Below are positions 36,112 to 43,947 of a stretch of DNA of 64,000 bases, in pieces; the stretch's first letter is position 1; each line of letters begins with the position of its first letter. The translations under genes were made by a program, and so were the position numbers. This DNA comes from CAIZGX01 sp044349305 (GTDB taxonomy: Bacteria; Bacteroidota; Bacteroidia; Flavobacteriales_D; Sanyastnellaceae). The DNA lies in NCBI GenBank assembly GCA_044349305.1, contig JBIKRF010000001.1, positions 27,741-91,740 on the forward strand, given 5' to 3'. Below the pieces are notes generated by a model. It was not told the origin of the DNA and made no database searches. It worked only from the letters and a program-made list of their open reading frames with translations.

Positions 36112-36384
36112 GTTCTTCTCTCTGTCCGAAGTCTTGTCATTGACAGTTATTTTGAAGAATAAGTCACTGTTGTCAAGAACAAAGTAATACATACCTGCTG
36201 TCGTGAAAAACCATAAAAGATAATCTTCAAAGTCCGTTGAGCGACGAATAAATATTTGTCTGTAAATCCAATACCAAGCATAAATATTAAATGCAACAAC
36301 ATAAATCCTCTTGATCCAAAGAATGATTTTGGGTTTAAGTATTTCTTGTTGTCTGCGAAACTCATTACTAGATTTATTTCTCAT
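36103..36384 (-). CDS. Small two-helix membrane protein
   Basis: A 93-residue basic protein with two hydrophobic segments: about 20-40 (IILWIKRIYVVAFNIYAWYW) and 55-73 (LLWFFTTAGMYYFVL). No family is recognised. Its start overlaps the end of the CFI-box gene by 11 bp, so the two are translated together. Its stop codon falls inside the integron-like terminal box. A one-base-shifted alternative frame (36147-36365) is a shadow. Confidence 0.55.
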   Translation of the reverse strand: MRNKSSNEFRRQQEILKPKIILWIKRIYVVAFNIYAWYWIYRQIFIRRSTDFEDYLLWFFTTAGMYYFVLDNSDLFFKITVNDKTSDREKNSR

Positions 36385-37084
36385 TAGATGATGAAATGTT
36401 CTTTATCAGTTTTTGCAGAAAATAATTTCTCACTACTCTCTTTAGAAATTCAGACTTTTCAATAGTCCGTGCAAAGAATGGAGAAACTAAATAGTATGTT
36501 TCAATAAAGAGTCTGCCAAATGAAGTTACAGCTAATTTTTCGTCACGATACTTTCGTAGTATCAAAACTTCAGGAGCATCATAGTCCCCGTAGCAAGCTG
36601 TCGCAATGAAGCAGCCTTTTCTTTTTACTTTGTCTGTGAGATTATTGTCAACGATAAATTTCTCTACATATTCAGTCGCAACCTCTTCACTGACATTCAT
36701 AGTCTTTTTGTAATGATTAACTGCACCTCTTACAAATCCTTCTTTTAAGATTTTAAAAAGGGCTTCGTCCATAGTGTCTGCCGAGGCAAAAATTCTTTTC
36801 CTTTCGTCAAGCTCCTCGTTTAGTGTGTCCAGTCCAGACTTAAGTTTTTCTTTTTCTTCAACTGGTGTATTTGTTTTAGTCTGACCTTCTCCGGGTTTGA
36901 ACTCATTACCGCAAGCAAGACAAGTAATAATTACTTTGTTGCTCCCAATTGTCCCAGCAAGAAGTCCAATGCCGCCAGTAAGTAGTCCACCGACAACTGC
37001 TTTTTTTCCACTAAATCCTTTCTTGTTTGCTGTCAGTTGATTTGAGTTGCACTTAGGACATCTAATTTCATTTTGCTGTTCCAT
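36374..37084 (-). CDS. Zinc-ribbon protein with CFI-box C-terminus
   Basis: A 236-residue protein. The N-terminus is a split zinc ribbon: IRCPKC, a Gly-rich hydrophobic insert (VVGGLLTGGIGLLAGTIG) and TCLACGNEF. A charged linker and a helical segment follow. The C-terminal 70 residues begin with GCFIATACYGDYDAPEVLIL, the CFI-box motif of many bacterial small-domain proteins, then RKYRDEKLAVTSFGRLFIETYYLVSPFFA. The ribbon with a Gly-rich insert may be membrane associated. The function is unknown. It is the first gene of the two-gene cassette. Confidence 0.7.
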   Translation of the reverse strand: MEQQNEIRCPKCNSNQLTANKKGFSGKKAVVGGLLTGGIGLLAGTIGSNKVIITCLACGNEFKPGEGQTKTNTPVEEKEKLKSGLDTLNEELDERKRIFASADTMDEALFKILKEGFVRGAVNHYKKTMNVSEEVATEYVEKFIVDNNLTDKVKRKGCFIATACYGDYDAPEVLILRKYRDEKLAVTSFGRLFIETYYLVSPFFARTIEKSEFLKRVVRNYFLQKLIKNISSSNEK

Positions 37085-37154
37085 TGTCAGTTGTTTTGCT
37101 TATCAAATTTAATTTCTTGCTCTAAAGTTTGAAGTTGCTCTGTCGTCACAGAAT

Positions 37155-37164
37155 AGCCGCTAAC
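37155..37164 (-). other. Cassette 5' boundary box (AGCCGCTAAC)
   Basis: The exact inverse of GTTAGCGGCT at 36102-36111. No hairpin follows on the outer side, which suggests that the cassette entered a plain GTT site rather than another attC. Confidence 0.5.
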
Positions 37165-37431
37165 TTACTTATACACGCTATAAATCTACCCAATACAAGC
37201 CTTTATGGCCAAATAGGCGAAGATTTGTTGCGTTTAGCCAAAACTAAAGATTTTATTTGCAAATCGTCAAATGGAGATCTGATTTGTTTTGAGTTACGTC
37301 CACTGAAATGTGAACATATTTCGGCAAAAATGCCCTCGCGTGCAAATTACATTATGTTTTTAGTCGATTATTCTTTGTTGAAAAATCGTGTTGTTTCTGC
37401 TATATTCAATCCAAGCTATTTGGCTCACTAA
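37165..37431 (+). pseudogene. Possible gene remnant cut by cassette insertion
   Basis: The frame runs back into the cassette (start 37129), but protein-like sequence appears only from the cassette boundary onward: TSLYGQIGEDLLRLAKTKDF and RANYIMFLVDYSLLKNRVV. No start codon or upstream region is present on the outer side. This fits the 3' part of a gene whose 5' part was displaced. It may equally be a chance frame. Confidence 0.35.
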
Positions 37432-37523
37432 GCTGATATAAGTTTTTCGTACTTTAGATAACCGCTTTTATAAGTTTCCAAAGTCATTTGATTAGACCAA
37501 AAAACAAATTATTAGAATTTTTG

Positions 37524-38093
37524 ATGAAAACGAACGAAATAAAGCATTTAATCATTAAAAGAATTGAAGAAGGAGGTTTCGGAAATCAATGGCTACACTT
37601 GACTGTAATTGGTGATTCTGATTGCTGTCTCATGTTAAGTAAGCACAAAGTCGACTTGATACCGAAGTATAATGTTGGTTGGTCAAACTACAGTGATTTA
37701 TTTATTTTCACCCCTGAGGAAATTGACGAAATTCGTGGTTTTTTTTTAGAAGAACTTGCTAAGTTCCCGTATTGCGATTGGTCGTCAGTTAATTTTCGCG
37801 GTGGGGTACTTATAGATATTAAAAGTTTTACATTAAAATTGCGAGGCCTTCTATGCTTGTATTCAGAGAAAGGAGAAGATTTAGTTTTTGAATTAGCGGA
37901 AATTTATGATAGCAATTCTCGAACAAAAGGGATAACGCATTCTGATGTGCTGATTTCGAAATTTAAATTGATTGATGAGTTGAGTGCCATAGAACAAATG
38001 AATAATTGCGATATTCATGAAGTATTGGAAATACATTTTGAATCACACGGAACCATAGCTGAAATACATGTAGAAATTTCATTTCGGATATAA
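37524..38093 (+). CDS. Hypothetical protein
   Basis: About 189 residues from the ATG at 37524, a better start than 37488 because the sequence becomes protein-like there (MKTNEIKHLIIKRIEEGGFG). It has alternating strands (HLTVIGDSDCCLML, DLFIFTPEEIDEI, EVLEIHFESHGTIAEIHVEI), no signal peptide and no catalytic motif. The size and acidic strands recall immunity-type proteins, but I cannot name a family. It ends one base before the stop of the convergent HIT gene. Confidence 0.55.
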   Translation: MKTNEIKHLIIKRIEEGGFGNQWLHLTVIGDSDCCLMLSKHKVDLIPKYNVGWSNYSDLFIFTPEEIDEIRGFFLEELAKFPYCDWSSVNFRGGVLIDIKSFTLKLRGLLCLYSEKGEDLVFELAEIYDSNSRTKGITHSDVLISKFKLIDELSAIEQMNNCDIHEVLEIHFESHGTIAEIHVEISFRI

Positions 38094-38459
38094 TTAATAA
38101 AAACCTTTCCCAGATACACAGTGCCTAACCCCACCGCGGGGATTCTCCATGTCACCAATATACCGTGGAATCACATGACAATGAAAGTGAAAAACAGTTT
38201 GTCCAGCAGCTTCTCCGCAGTTCATTCCAATGTTGAATCCATCTGGGGTAAATTCGGTTTTAATCAATTCGATTGCTCTATCAATGCAATAAGACAATTC
38301 GATTTTTTCATCAATTGTAAGCTCCAAGTAGTCTTTTCTAAGTTCCTTTGATATGATTAACAAATGTCCAGGAGAAACTGGAAATGCGTCTTTGATAATA
38401 AAGAACGAATTCGATTTGAAGATTGATCTTTCTTCAGGTATTTCTAGAAAATTTTTCAT
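38094..38459 (-). CDS. HIT-family nucleotide hydrolase
   Basis: About 121 residues from the ATG at 38459. The frame extends to 38555, but that overlaps the HNH gene upstream. HIT features are SFFIIKDAFPVSPGHLLII near residue 16 and the histidine triad HFHCHVIPRY near residue 95, with the second His being the nucleophile. HIT enzymes hydrolyse or transfer nucleotides from phosphoramidates, dinucleotides or adenylated DNA ends. The start is 1 bp from the HNH stop, so they form an operon. A C-terminal RGGVRHCVSGKGFY is typical of Bacteroidota HIT proteins. Confidence 0.85.
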   Translation of the reverse strand: MKNFLEIPEERSIFKSNSFFIIKDAFPVSPGHLLIISKELRKDYLELTIDEKIELSYCIDRAIELIKTEFTPDGFNIGMNCGEAAGQTVFHFHCHVIPRYIGDMENPRGGVRHCVSGKGFY

Positions 38460-38460
38460 G

Positions 38461-39495
38461 TTAAAAGTTTCCAGGAAGTTCAATTTCAGGTTTCCATGGG
38501 TTGCCAAAGTTTTTATAAAAGGCATATTGATTGTAAAGAAATTTTCTTCTTTCAAAAGAATTTTGACCAGTTTGATTTATGATTGTCTCAGCCAATGGGT
38601 GTTTGCTAGATATGTAAAATTCGTTTCTATTATATAGTCTTTCCAGAAAACGTTCTTCGGGAATTTTCGCGCTTTTATGTCCATTGATATCAGGATCTGC
38701 TAGAACGAGATTCCAAACGCCGTTAACATTTATACCACCTTTAGCAAATGCGGTTTTCAATCTATGAGGAAAAAAATGGTCGACGTGACAAGTGTTTTTA
38801 TTTGTTTTATTTATAGAAATATCTTGGAAGGAGTAAAAGCATTTCCCTTTTTGATAACCATTCAGAGAGTCTCTTACAGATGTGACGTCTTTTCTCCTCA
38901 TGTCTAGTTCTAAAAAGAACATTGAGTTATTTTCATCATACTTAACCTCAAGAAAACTTGGATTTATATTTAAGTTCCATGCTGTTTCAACCAAATTCCA
39001 TCGAGCTTCCACTTCTTGTTCCAAATTTTGAAATTGGAATTTATCTTTAAAACTCAGAATATCATCGGTCAATATGAGTTTCTTGCTTCCCTTTTCAAAG
39101 TTCTTTTCATAGAATGGAATTGGAACAGGTGCTCCGTTGACATTATGAAATGCATCAATGACATATTTGAATCCATCTTTTAGTGTAGCTTTCAGCAAAG
39201 CACTTTCGTCGATTTCGTTATTACCGAATTTTCGACATGCATTGATGAAAGGAGATTGATTATTGTTTGTGCCTTGTTTCCCAAATTTTGCTAGATGTTC
39301 ACTTATGGGTTTGGCAAATGGCAAAGCAAGATCCTCTAATCTAACCTCAGTTTTTTGCATTTCAACTTGTTCCAATAGAGCTTTCGCAAATGCAAATTTG
39401 TATGTTGCAGTGTTATCTCCAAAAAGAATTATAGCCCTCCATTGAGATTCAAGAGATGGGTCGTTCACCTGAAATTGAGAGTTAATCGTTTTCAT
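38461..39495 (-). CDS. HNH endonuclease domain protein
   Basis: A 344-residue protein. The HNH core is near residues 240-275: GKCFYSF, then TCHVDHFFPHRL and GVWNLVLADPDINGHKSAKIP. His and Asn make up the beta-beta-alpha metal site. The N-terminal 200 residues are helical and unassigned. It is the first gene of a two-gene operon with a HIT-family nucleotide hydrolase, spaced by 1 bp. The pairing suggests that the HIT enzyme acts on a nucleotide product or repairs the nuclease product; that is inference. It lies between cassette-like DNA and a DUF262 pair. Confidence 0.8.
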   Translation of the reverse strand: MKTINSQFQVNDPSLESQWRAIILFGDNTATYKFAFAKALLEQVEMQKTEVRLEDLALPFAKPISEHLAKFGKQGTNNNQSPFINACRKFGNNEIDESALLKATLKDGFKYVIDAFHNVNGAPVPIPFYEKNFEKGSKKLILTDDILSFKDKFQFQNLEQEVEARWNLVETAWNLNINPSFLEVKYDENNSMFFLELDMRRKDVTSVRDSLNGYQKGKCFYSFQDISINKTNKNTCHVDHFFPHRLKTAFAKGGINVNGVWNLVLADPDINGHKSAKIPEERFLERLYNRNEFYISSKHPLAETIINQTGQNSFERRKFLYNQYAFYKNFGNPWKPEIELPGNF

Positions 39496-39772
39496 TCAAG
39501 TTGTTTTGGTGAATTTAATAAAGGACATTATGTGATAAACGAAATGTTGAAAAATCGAACAAAACCTCCATACCCCGGATAGAAATGGAAAGCATTTGAG
39601 CGAAGCGAGAAGCTTGCCATGGACGGTTTTTCAATAGACCAATGGACCACTGAAGATTTCGATGCAACCTGGGAATCTGAATGGTCGCCTTCAGAGAGGT
39701 GTCTAGAGGTTATGCGGAAGGTTAGGGGGTGAGAGAGAAAAGATTGAGAAAAGTATTGTTTTTTTTAATTCT
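39496..39772. other. Intergenic region with a 37-codon frame
   Basis: A 277-bp gap. A short plus-strand frame at 39619-39732 (starting MDGFSIDQWTTEDFD) looks protein-like and could be a small gene or a remnant, since the frame continues upstream without a start. There is no promoter or hairpin that I can support. Confidence 0.3.
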
Positions 39773-40219
39773 CTAGAGGGAGAATGAATCAAAAATTGTT
39801 GGTTTTCTTGTGAGTTGATGGTAAATATGGACGCAGTTGGCTATTTTTCGAGCAAGGAGATTTGTATAACTAGAGTTGGCAGGAACATTCAGAATTATCT
39901 CATTCTTGAATGGATCTTTTACTGAAAATCTTATCTCATCTTCTCCACGACCCCTCGGAAGTTTTAGAAATTCTATTTGCCATTTCTCTATCGCCAAATG
40001 CAAACCTGCGACTAATTCAACATCGTAATCAATATATAATCGTTCATTGAATAGAGATTTGTAGATTTTTATTGGTTTCAATTGAATGTAATAAAAAACA
40101 TCTCTATTTCTTATTGGTTGAACTTTATTGCATTCAATGATTGATTTAATTGAATATTCATTTTTGTATTTGTTAATCCAATTAACGTGCACCTCGAATA
40201 GTCGTTTTTCTCCGGTCAT
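39773..40219 (-). CDS. Hypothetical protein
   Basis: About 148 residues from the ATG at 40219. The frame continues to 40282 with an unrelated hydrophobic leader. It has a basic N-terminal part (KRLFEVHVNWINKYKNEY), a central VELVAGLHLAIEKWQIEF and a C-terminal helix. No family is recognised and there is no signal peptide. It stands alone between the HNH-HIT operon and the DUF262 gene. Confidence 0.45.
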   Translation of the reverse strand: MTGEKRLFEVHVNWINKYKNEYSIKSIIECNKVQPIRNRDVFYYIQLKPIKIYKSLFNERLYIDYDVELVAGLHLAIEKWQIEFLKLPRGRGEDEIRFSVKDPFKNEIILNVPANSSYTNLLARKIANCVHIYHQLTRKPTIFDSFSL

Positions 40220-40530
40220 AATTTCAAAAATTACACAGTTTTCTTTTGTTAGGATATAATAAAAATTGATGGTAAATAGCAATAGTTAATTAAAGAACTC
40301 AAATAAAAGTAAGAGATTCTAACCACTAAATTCAATATTCATTTTGGTTATTCACAAATGACTCTCTGTTTATAGGTTCAATGACTTGCTTTATATTGGA
40401 TTCTATCTGAGTAGGTTTCATGGATAACAAAGGTGTCAAATCGAAATCTTGTTTTACAGTAAACACTTTAAAAAGCTACGGTCATTTTTAAAATGTGTCA
40501 ACTATATTTACAGAGTTAAAATAAGATTAA
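40220..40530. other. AT-rich intergenic region
   Basis: I see no gene, repeat or convincing promoter box in this 311-bp gap. It must contain the promoters of the two divergent flanking genes. Confidence 0.4.
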
Positions 40531-42327
40531 ATGCAAACCCAAAAATACTCCGTTAACCAACACCTCATTGAAACCCTTCTTGTATGGGTGAAGAGTGGTG
40601 AAATTGCCATTCCTGAAATTCAACGTCCGTTTGTATGGGACGGTGCGAAAGTGCGTGATTTGATGGATAGTCTTTATCAAGGGTATCCGGTTGGATACGT
40701 CATTACCTGGAGGAATCCGAATGTGCGACTAAAGGACGGTTCAACGGCAGAAGGGAAGAAGGTGCTCATAGACGGACAACAGCGCATAACGGCACTAACG
40801 GCTGCGATTCTTGGAGACTACGTGGTGAATAAAGAATACAAGCGCATTCGAATCAAAATAGCATTCAATCCGATTCTGGAAAAATTCGATGTGCAGACTC
40901 CGGTTATTCTAAAAGACAAGACTTGGATTCCAGATATTTCGGAAGTATTAAACGGAACCGTAAATTCATTCGGATATATAAATGCCTATCTGCAAAACAA
41001 TCCGGATATTGATCAGAATAAGGTTGTAGATTCAATCAACAATCTTTTTAATCTAACGAAGAAGCAAATAGGTTTAATTGATTTAGCCGGTGATTTAGAT
41101 ATAGAGACTGTTACAGAGATATTTATTCGCATCAACTCGAAAGGCGTTGTGTTGAGTCAAGCCGATTTCGCGATGAGTAAAATTGCGGCCAATGACACCT
41201 ACGGTGGGCAAGAAATTCGAAAGGCCATTGATTACTTCAGTCATTTGGCGGTTGCTCCAGAATTCTATCAATTCATCAAAGACAACGATGCTGAATTTGC
41301 AAAGTCCGACTACTTCCAAAAAATGGCTTGGTTGCGCGCAGAGAATGAAGACTTGTATGATCCTTCATATACCGATGTATTGCGAGTAGCCTTCACATCG
41401 CAATTCAACAGAGGTAAGCTCTCCGACTTAGTAAGTTTACTTTCAGGAAGAAATTTTGAAACAAGAACATTCGAGGAACAGATTGCCAAGGAATCGTTTG
41501 AGAAATTGGCTACTGGAATTCACAAGTTCATTAATGAAACGAACTTCAAGCGTTTTGTTATGATTATCAAATCCGCCGGATTCATTTCTCCGAAATTGAT
41601 TCGCGCACAAAATGCATTGAATGTCGCTTACATGTTGTATTTGAAATTACGTGAGCAAGAGGAGAATCCGGCGAATATTGAAAAGTATGTTCGTCGTTGG
41701 TTTGTGCTTTCCTTGTTAACTGGTCGCTATTCAGGTTCTGCGGAGTCAACCATTGATTTCGATATTAAACAAATTGCGAGTAAGCCATTCAACCAGTTTT
41801 TAGAAGAAATTGAGAGCGCAGATTTATCTGATGCATTTTGGAATGCATCGTTGGTGCAGAGCTTAGACTCTTCGGTTAGTAGCAGTCCGTATTTCTTGGT
41901 TTATTTGGCCAGCCAAGTAAAGAATAATGACAAGGGATTCCTTTCTAAGGAAATCACCGTGAACGATTTGCTTACTTATCGTGGCGATATTCATCACATC
42001 TTCCCAAAAGATTTTCTAAAGAAGAATGGCATGGAGCGAGGCAAGTATAATCAAATTGCGAACTACGTTTACATGCAGCAAGAGGTTAACATTTCTGTCG
42101 GCAATAAAGCCCCTCAGGATTATTTTACAGAAATATTAGAACAGTGCAAAGGTGGCGACCTCAAATATGGAGGCATTGCTTCATTGGATGAATTACATAC
42201 GAATCTTCAAGCCAATTGTATTCCAGATTCTATCTTCACCATGACCGCAGAGCACTACGACGAGTTCCTAAAGTCACGCCGCCAGCTTATGGCTGAGAAG
42301 ATGAGAGAGTATTATTTTGGGTTGTAA
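40531..42327 (+). CDS. DUF262/GmrSD-like protein with HNH-type C-terminus
   Basis: A 598-residue protein. The N-terminal DUF262 domain has IPEIQRPFVWDGAKVRDLMDSLYQGYPVG and VLIDGQQRITALTAA (about residues 25-90), the ParB-like NTPase motifs of GmrS. The helical middle leads to a DUF1524-like HNH region, GDIHHIFPKDFLKKNG near 485. GmrSD-type proteins cut modified DNA in an NTP-dependent way. Here the S and D modules are on one chain. It is 17 bp upstream of a NucS-like protein on the same strand, so the two probably act together. Conserved motifs appear intact. Confidence 0.85.
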   Translation: MQTQKYSVNQHLIETLLVWVKSGEIAIPEIQRPFVWDGAKVRDLMDSLYQGYPVGYVITWRNPNVRLKDGSTAEGKKVLIDGQQRITALTAAILGDYVVNKEYKRIRIKIAFNPILEKFDVQTPVILKDKTWIPDISEVLNGTVNSFGYINAYLQNNPDIDQNKVVDSINNLFNLTKKQIGLIDLAGDLDIETVTEIFIRINSKGVVLSQADFAMSKIAANDTYGGQEIRKAIDYFSHLAVAPEFYQFIKDNDAEFAKSDYFQKMAWLRAENEDLYDPSYTDVLRVAFTSQFNRGKLSDLVSLLSGRNFETRTFEEQIAKESFEKLATGIHKFINETNFKRFVMIIKSAGFISPKLIRAQNALNVAYMLYLKLREQEENPANIEKYVRRWFVLSLLTGRYSGSAESTIDFDIKQIASKPFNQFLEEIESADLSDAFWNASLVQSLDSSVSSSPYFLVYLASQVKNNDKGFLSKEITVNDLLTYRGDIHHIFPKDFLKKNGMERGKYNQIANYVYMQQEVNISVGNKAPQDYFTEILEQCKGGDLKYGGIASLDELHTNLQANCIPDSIFTMTAEHYDEFLKSRRQLMAEKMREYYFGL

Positions 42328-42344
42328 GAAGATAAAAATTAATT

Positions 42345-43271
42345 ATGAAAACATACTACAGGCTTTACCTCGGCGCAAAGAGTGTCCATGCACAAGAATG
42401 CTTTCAAGGAAATTTCATTGGAATTGACTTTGGGTTACACATGGATTTTACGGATAGGTTTTTAGATTCATGGCGTGAATTCAACAAAGAGTTTATACCT
42501 ATTTATCAAGAGATATTTCCAGAGAAAAGAAAGGTGACCTTAGGGTTGTATTGCGCTACTGTGTGGGTTTGTATGAAAGGGCTTAAAAATGGCGATATCG
42601 TTTTATGCCCAGATGGTAATGGCAATTACCGTGTGGCAGAAATTACAGGAGACTATTATTATGTTGAGAATCAATTTTTGCCTCACAGAAGACAAGTAAA
42701 ATGGTTGCCAATTAGTATCGAGAAAATCCAGTTGAGCGAGCGTCTAAAGAATTCTATGAGTGGCGCCCACACCTATTGCGATATTACAAAGTACAGCGAA
42801 GAGCTGGAGAGTTTATTAGGAGAAGAGAGAGCCGTAATAGTAACTGTAAACGATGAAACTGTCGAAGATCCGCTTGTCTTTGCTTTGGAAAAGCACTTAG
42901 AAGATTTCTTGGTGAAGAATTGGAATTCAACGGAATTAGGACGCGAATACATCATCTACCAAGAAGACGGCGAGATAGTCGGGCAGCAGTATCCAAGCGA
43001 TACAGGACCCATAGATGTTCTGGCCATTAGTAAGGATAAGAAAACGCTGCTTGTTGTGGAATTGAAGAGAGGTCGCGTTAGTGATACTGTCGTTGGTCAG
43101 ATTCAACGTTGTATGGGCTTTGTAAAAGACGAACTTGCAGAACCAAACCAAATAGTAAAGGGAGTCATCATTGGATTAGAAGACGATCTTCGTATTCGTC
43201 GTGCACTTTCTGTGACAAATAACATTGAATACTATCGATATGAGGTGAGTTTTAAGTTGAACAAGCAGTAG
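42345..43271 (+). CDS. NucS/DUF91-like endonuclease with N-terminal reader domain
   Basis: A 308-residue protein. The N-terminus (YYRLYLGAKSVHAQECFQGN, then GDIVLCPDGNGNYRVAEITG) looks like a PUA/EVE-type beta-barrel that could read modified bases. The C-terminal half is a NucS-like PD-(D/E)xK domain: IDVLAISKDKKTLLVVELKRG near residue 225, then DTVVGQIQRCMGFV, with Asp, Glu and Lys in place. It follows the DUF262 protein by 17 bp. Both domains point to a modification-dependent restriction pair. The reader assignment is less certain than the nuclease. Confidence 0.8.
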   Translation: MKTYYRLYLGAKSVHAQECFQGNFIGIDFGLHMDFTDRFLDSWREFNKEFIPIYQEIFPEKRKVTLGLYCATVWVCMKGLKNGDIVLCPDGNGNYRVAEITGDYYYVENQFLPHRRQVKWLPISIEKIQLSERLKNSMSGAHTYCDITKYSEELESLLGEERAVIVTVNDETVEDPLVFALEKHLEDFLVKNWNSTELGREYIIYQEDGEIVGQQYPSDTGPIDVLAISKDKKTLLVVELKRGRVSDTVVGQIQRCMGFVKDELAEPNQIVKGVIIGLEDDLRIRRALSVTNNIEYYRYEVSFKLNKQ

Positions 43272-43400
43272 TGTTGATTCAATTTTCGCAAGTTTTTTTA
43301 AAGAAATGAAGAGTTTTTTACTGTTAAAAACTCCCCAGTCTTGTTAACCGTATTGTCTTTTCAAAGTCAATGAACACGAATAGCTTTGTCAAAAAAAAAC

Positions 43401-43637
43401 ATGATAAAGTACTTAAACAAAAGCGGTAAATCGAGTGTTCTAGGCTATTCCTTCACGGAGAATTCCATCTCAATTTTATTCAAAGATCAAAAGTTTATCT
43501 ATACATACAATGAGCGAAAACCCGGGGGTGTGAAGGTACACTTAATGATTCAGTATGCTTTGGCAGGGAAGGGGCTTAATGGTTATATAAAGTCAGAGGT
43601 TAAAGAAAATTATTCGTTGAAGACTCCAGCTAGGTAA
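43401..43637 (+). CDS. KTSC-like small protein
   Basis: About 78 residues from the ATG at 43401 (an upstream start at 43386 adds five Lys-rich residues). The strand pattern SSVLGYSFTENSISILFKDQ, then FIYTYNE and GLNGYIKSEVKENYS is like small KTSC-type beta-rich domains. It has no catalytic motif. It is the last gene before a 310-bp convergent gap that contains two large dyads. Confidence 0.5.
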   Translation: MIKYLNKSGKSSVLGYSFTENSISILFKDQKFIYTYNERKPGGVKVHLMIQYALAGKGLNGYIKSEVKENYSLKTPAR

Positions 43638-43745
43638 TTTTATTTTGCGAATGGACATCTCACACTATAAAGATTCTGTGGCATTTCGTGTCATTCATTT
43701 CTTTAAAGTGAATGTGCAATAAAGGATGTTATTAAGACTGGAATC

Positions 43746-43774
43746 TGTCACAAATTTCTACAAGATTTGTGACA
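43746..43774. repeat. 29-bp dyad A
   Basis: Perfect 10-bp arms TGTCACAAAT and ATTTGTGACA separated by 9 bp. Dyad B, 78 bp away, differs by one symmetrical base in each arm and has the same spacing. Confidence 0.7.
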
Positions 43775-43823
43775 AAATCGTGCGGTCGAATTGCCTAAAA
43801 ATGGGTTTAAGTAAATCTGTTTA

Positions 43824-43852
43824 TGTAACAAATATTTACTGAATTTGTTACA
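43824..43852. repeat. 29-bp dyad B
   Basis: Perfect 10-bp arms TGTAACAAAT and ATTTGTTACA separated by 9 bp. The change from C/G to A/T relative to dyad A is made in both arms, so symmetry is preserved, which suggests selection for a dimeric site or a hairpin. Confidence 0.7.
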
Positions 43853-43947
43853 AACGTTGGTATAAGAAAAAATAGTAAAGGGTTGGATGTCATCTCAGTC
43901 AATCGCTGGTACTTTACTTCAGATTTCCAGTTGAGATATGGCTAAGA

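Larger units (their letters stand above)
35983..37163 (-). mobile_element. Integron-like cassette 1
   Basis: A 1181-bp unit read on the minus strand. It starts with TTAGCGGCT at 37163-37155, contains two genes, and ends with the hairpin element 1. The terminal box AGCCGCTAAC (37155-37164) and the box GTTAGCGGCT (36102-36111) pair 10 of 10. This matches the split GTTRRRY/RYYYAAC logic of integron cassettes, though the core boxes deviate from the strict consensus. Confidence 0.6.
43638..43947. other. Convergent intergenic region with paired dyads
   Basis: No gene is seen. The region is AT-rich and holds two related 29-bp dyads (43746-43774 and 43824-43852). Neither dyad has the GC-rich stem plus T-run of an intrinsic terminator. 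Confidence 0.5.

Noticed and set aside
35878..36162. 94-residue plus-strand protein
   Set aside because: It lies across the attC-like hairpin and overlaps the cassette genes on the other strand.
43746..43774. dif or XerCD recombination site
   Set aside because: dif sites have 11-bp arms and a 6-bp centre. Here the perfect arms give a 9-bp (or 7-bp) centre and there are two copies.
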